A DNA stretch of 64,000 bases from CAZHVS01 sp964536015 (GTDB lineage: Bacteria; Bacteroidota; Ignavibacteria; Ignavibacteriales; Ignavibacteriaceae), in assembly GCA_964536015.1 (NCBI GenBank), contig CAZHVS010000008.1:62001-126000 (forward strand), given 5' to 3'. The notes under the pieces are model-generated. The model searched no databases. It had not been told where the DNA came from and was given only the letters and a program-made list of their open reading frames with translations. Both the position numbers and the translations under genes were made by a program. Below are positions 63,427 through 64,000 of this stretch, piece after piece. Numbering within the stretch: the first letter of the stretch is position 1; the number at the start of each line of letters is the position of its first letter.

Positions 63427-63780
63427 TTTATCTCCTATTTAATCAAACCAAGGTTAAAAATAATGTAAAAATAACAACTAACATATGTAATATATGCTTT
63501 TTGTATAATAAAATCTACTAAATACATATGTATTGTATCGATTTATTTTTTAAAATATATAAAATACATATGTATCTAATACATTTCATTTTTAGAATAT
63601 GAAGAATACATATGTAATCAATCGATTTTATTTTTAAAATAGGCAGATAACATATGTAAACAGTCGATTTTGCTTTTAAAATCTATAATTTACATATGTA
63701 TTATGTTGATTTTTATTCGGAAATGGTATTAGTTTAAGAAACTAAGTATAAAACAGAAGGAAAAAGCGTTTAGTTTGAAA
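63427..63780. other. Intergenic region holding the palindrome array
   Basis: This 354-base gap, the longest in the window without a gene or tRNA, separates rnc from the unknown basic protein gene; both are on the minus strand. Most of it (63481-63733) is the phased palindrome array described separately. I see no reading frame, tRNA or clear terminator for rnc in it. Confidence 0.8.
63481..63733. repeat. Six phased palindromes (ACATATGT core, 42-bp period)
   Basis: ACATATGT occurs six times, at 63481, 63524, 63566, 63608, 63650 and 63692. The spacings are 43, 42, 42, 42 and 42 bases. Between cores the units are degenerate copies of one another. Units 2 and 4 carry a second palindrome ATCGAT at unit positions 14-19. 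Units 2, 4 and 5 carry a third, TTTTAAAA, at positions 25-32. Units 1, 3 and 6 are more worn, but each retains the perfect 8-base core. A 42-base period equals about four turns of B-DNA, so all cores face the same side of the helix. This could be an operator array, an iteron- or centromere-like site, or a decayed minisatellite. Confidence 0.88.
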
Positions 63781-64000
63781 TTAGTTGTGGTGATTATTTC
63801 TGAGAAGGTTTATCTTGTTCAGAGCGGACTTAGCGGCGTCTTGTTCCGCAGCCTTTTTATTTTTTCCTTTGCCTTCGCCGATAGTTTCGTTTCCAATTTT
63901 AACTTCCACGGTAAAAGTTCTATCGTGCTCCGGACCTTCTTCGTTAATAACATAATATCTGGGCATTTCAATCTTTACGGCTTGAGTATATTCAAGAAGC
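63781..64000 (-). CDS. rnc: Ribonuclease III, C-terminal part (5' end beyond window)
   Basis: About 73 C-terminal residues are visible. The frame continues upstream of the in-frame Met at 63966 and off the right edge: on the minus strand it reads LLEYTQAVKIEMPRYYVINE. That is the end of the nuclease-domain linker followed by the double-stranded RNA-binding domain, with GPEHDRTFTVEVKIG and GEGKGKNKKAAEQDAAKSAL. The fit to RNase III, which processes rRNA and other duplex RNA, is good. Only the dsRBD is seen, so the catalytic motif cannot be checked. Confidence 0.92.
   Translation of the reverse strand, partial: LLEYTQAVKIEMPRYYVINEEGPEHDRTFTVEVKIGNETIGEGKGKNKKAAEQDAAKSALNKINLLRNNHHN

Noticed and set aside
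63481..63733. CRISPR array
   Set aside because: The conserved core is only 8 bases and the spacers are degenerate copies of each other rather than unique. No cas genes are present. It is a tandem palindrome array and not CRISPR.

Overview
The window is one stretch of an AT-rich bacterial chromosome, most likely from the Ignavibacteria or a close relative in the Bacteroidota-Chlorobiota group. The placement is an inference. It rests on three giant secreted proteins with type IX secretion (T9SS) C-terminal domains carrying the NYPNPFNP signature, on Bacteroidota-type families (DUF2851, DUF3078, a BFN-UVR protein, purH next to mreB) and on an 11-subunit NADH-dehydrogenase-like operon of the kind known from green sulfur bacteria. 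No phage, transposase, plasmid or CRISPR genes are visible.

Layout. 1-4728 (minus) is a tightly packed housekeeping run: purC, DUF971, pgsA, pgpA, cinA, thpR, recA (recA runs off the left edge). 4920-5498 holds a small HEAT-repeat exported protein facing a tRNA-Phe gene. 5773-24026 (plus) is a cell-surface island of three tandem genes for 2490-, 2343- and 1114-residue beta-helix proteins with T9SS sorting domains, each closed by a hairpin terminator with the same stem. 24097-26834 holds clpS, the electron-transfer flavoprotein pair etfBA and a BFN-UVR nuclease-family gene. 26831-45295 (minus) is a long run of core genes. In transcription order these are gatE, gatD, AMMECR1, DUF3078, mscL, pyrG, a TPR protein, purN, purH, mreB, mreC, mreD, mrdA, rodA, pyrF and DUF2851. 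45585-55922 (plus) is the complete nuoABCDHIJKLMN operon without nuoE, nuoF or nuoG. 56052-62611 (minus) is gcvP, a methyltransferase, a DJ-1/PfpI protein, coaD, an unknown exported protein and an aspartate aminotransferase. 62725-63426 is an unknown basic protein. 63481-63733 is an array of palindromes with a 42-bp period. 63781-64000 is the C-terminal end of rnc.

How the genes work together. Nucleotide synthesis (purC, purN, purH, pyrF, pyrG), phospholipid head-group synthesis (pgsA, pgpA) and lateral cell-wall growth (mreBCD, mrdA, rodA) are interleaved in shared transcription units. Electron transfer is represented by ETF and the NADH-module-less complex I. Gln-tRNA formation by GatDE is the most unexpected core function, because that enzyme is otherwise regarded as archaeal.

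The items most worth a second look are the 42-bp-phased palindrome array beside an unknown gene (63481-63733), the archaeal-type GatDE pair (41876-45295), and the perfect 321-bp repeat that joins the sorting domain and terminator of two neighbouring surface genes (12979-13299 and 20221-20541).
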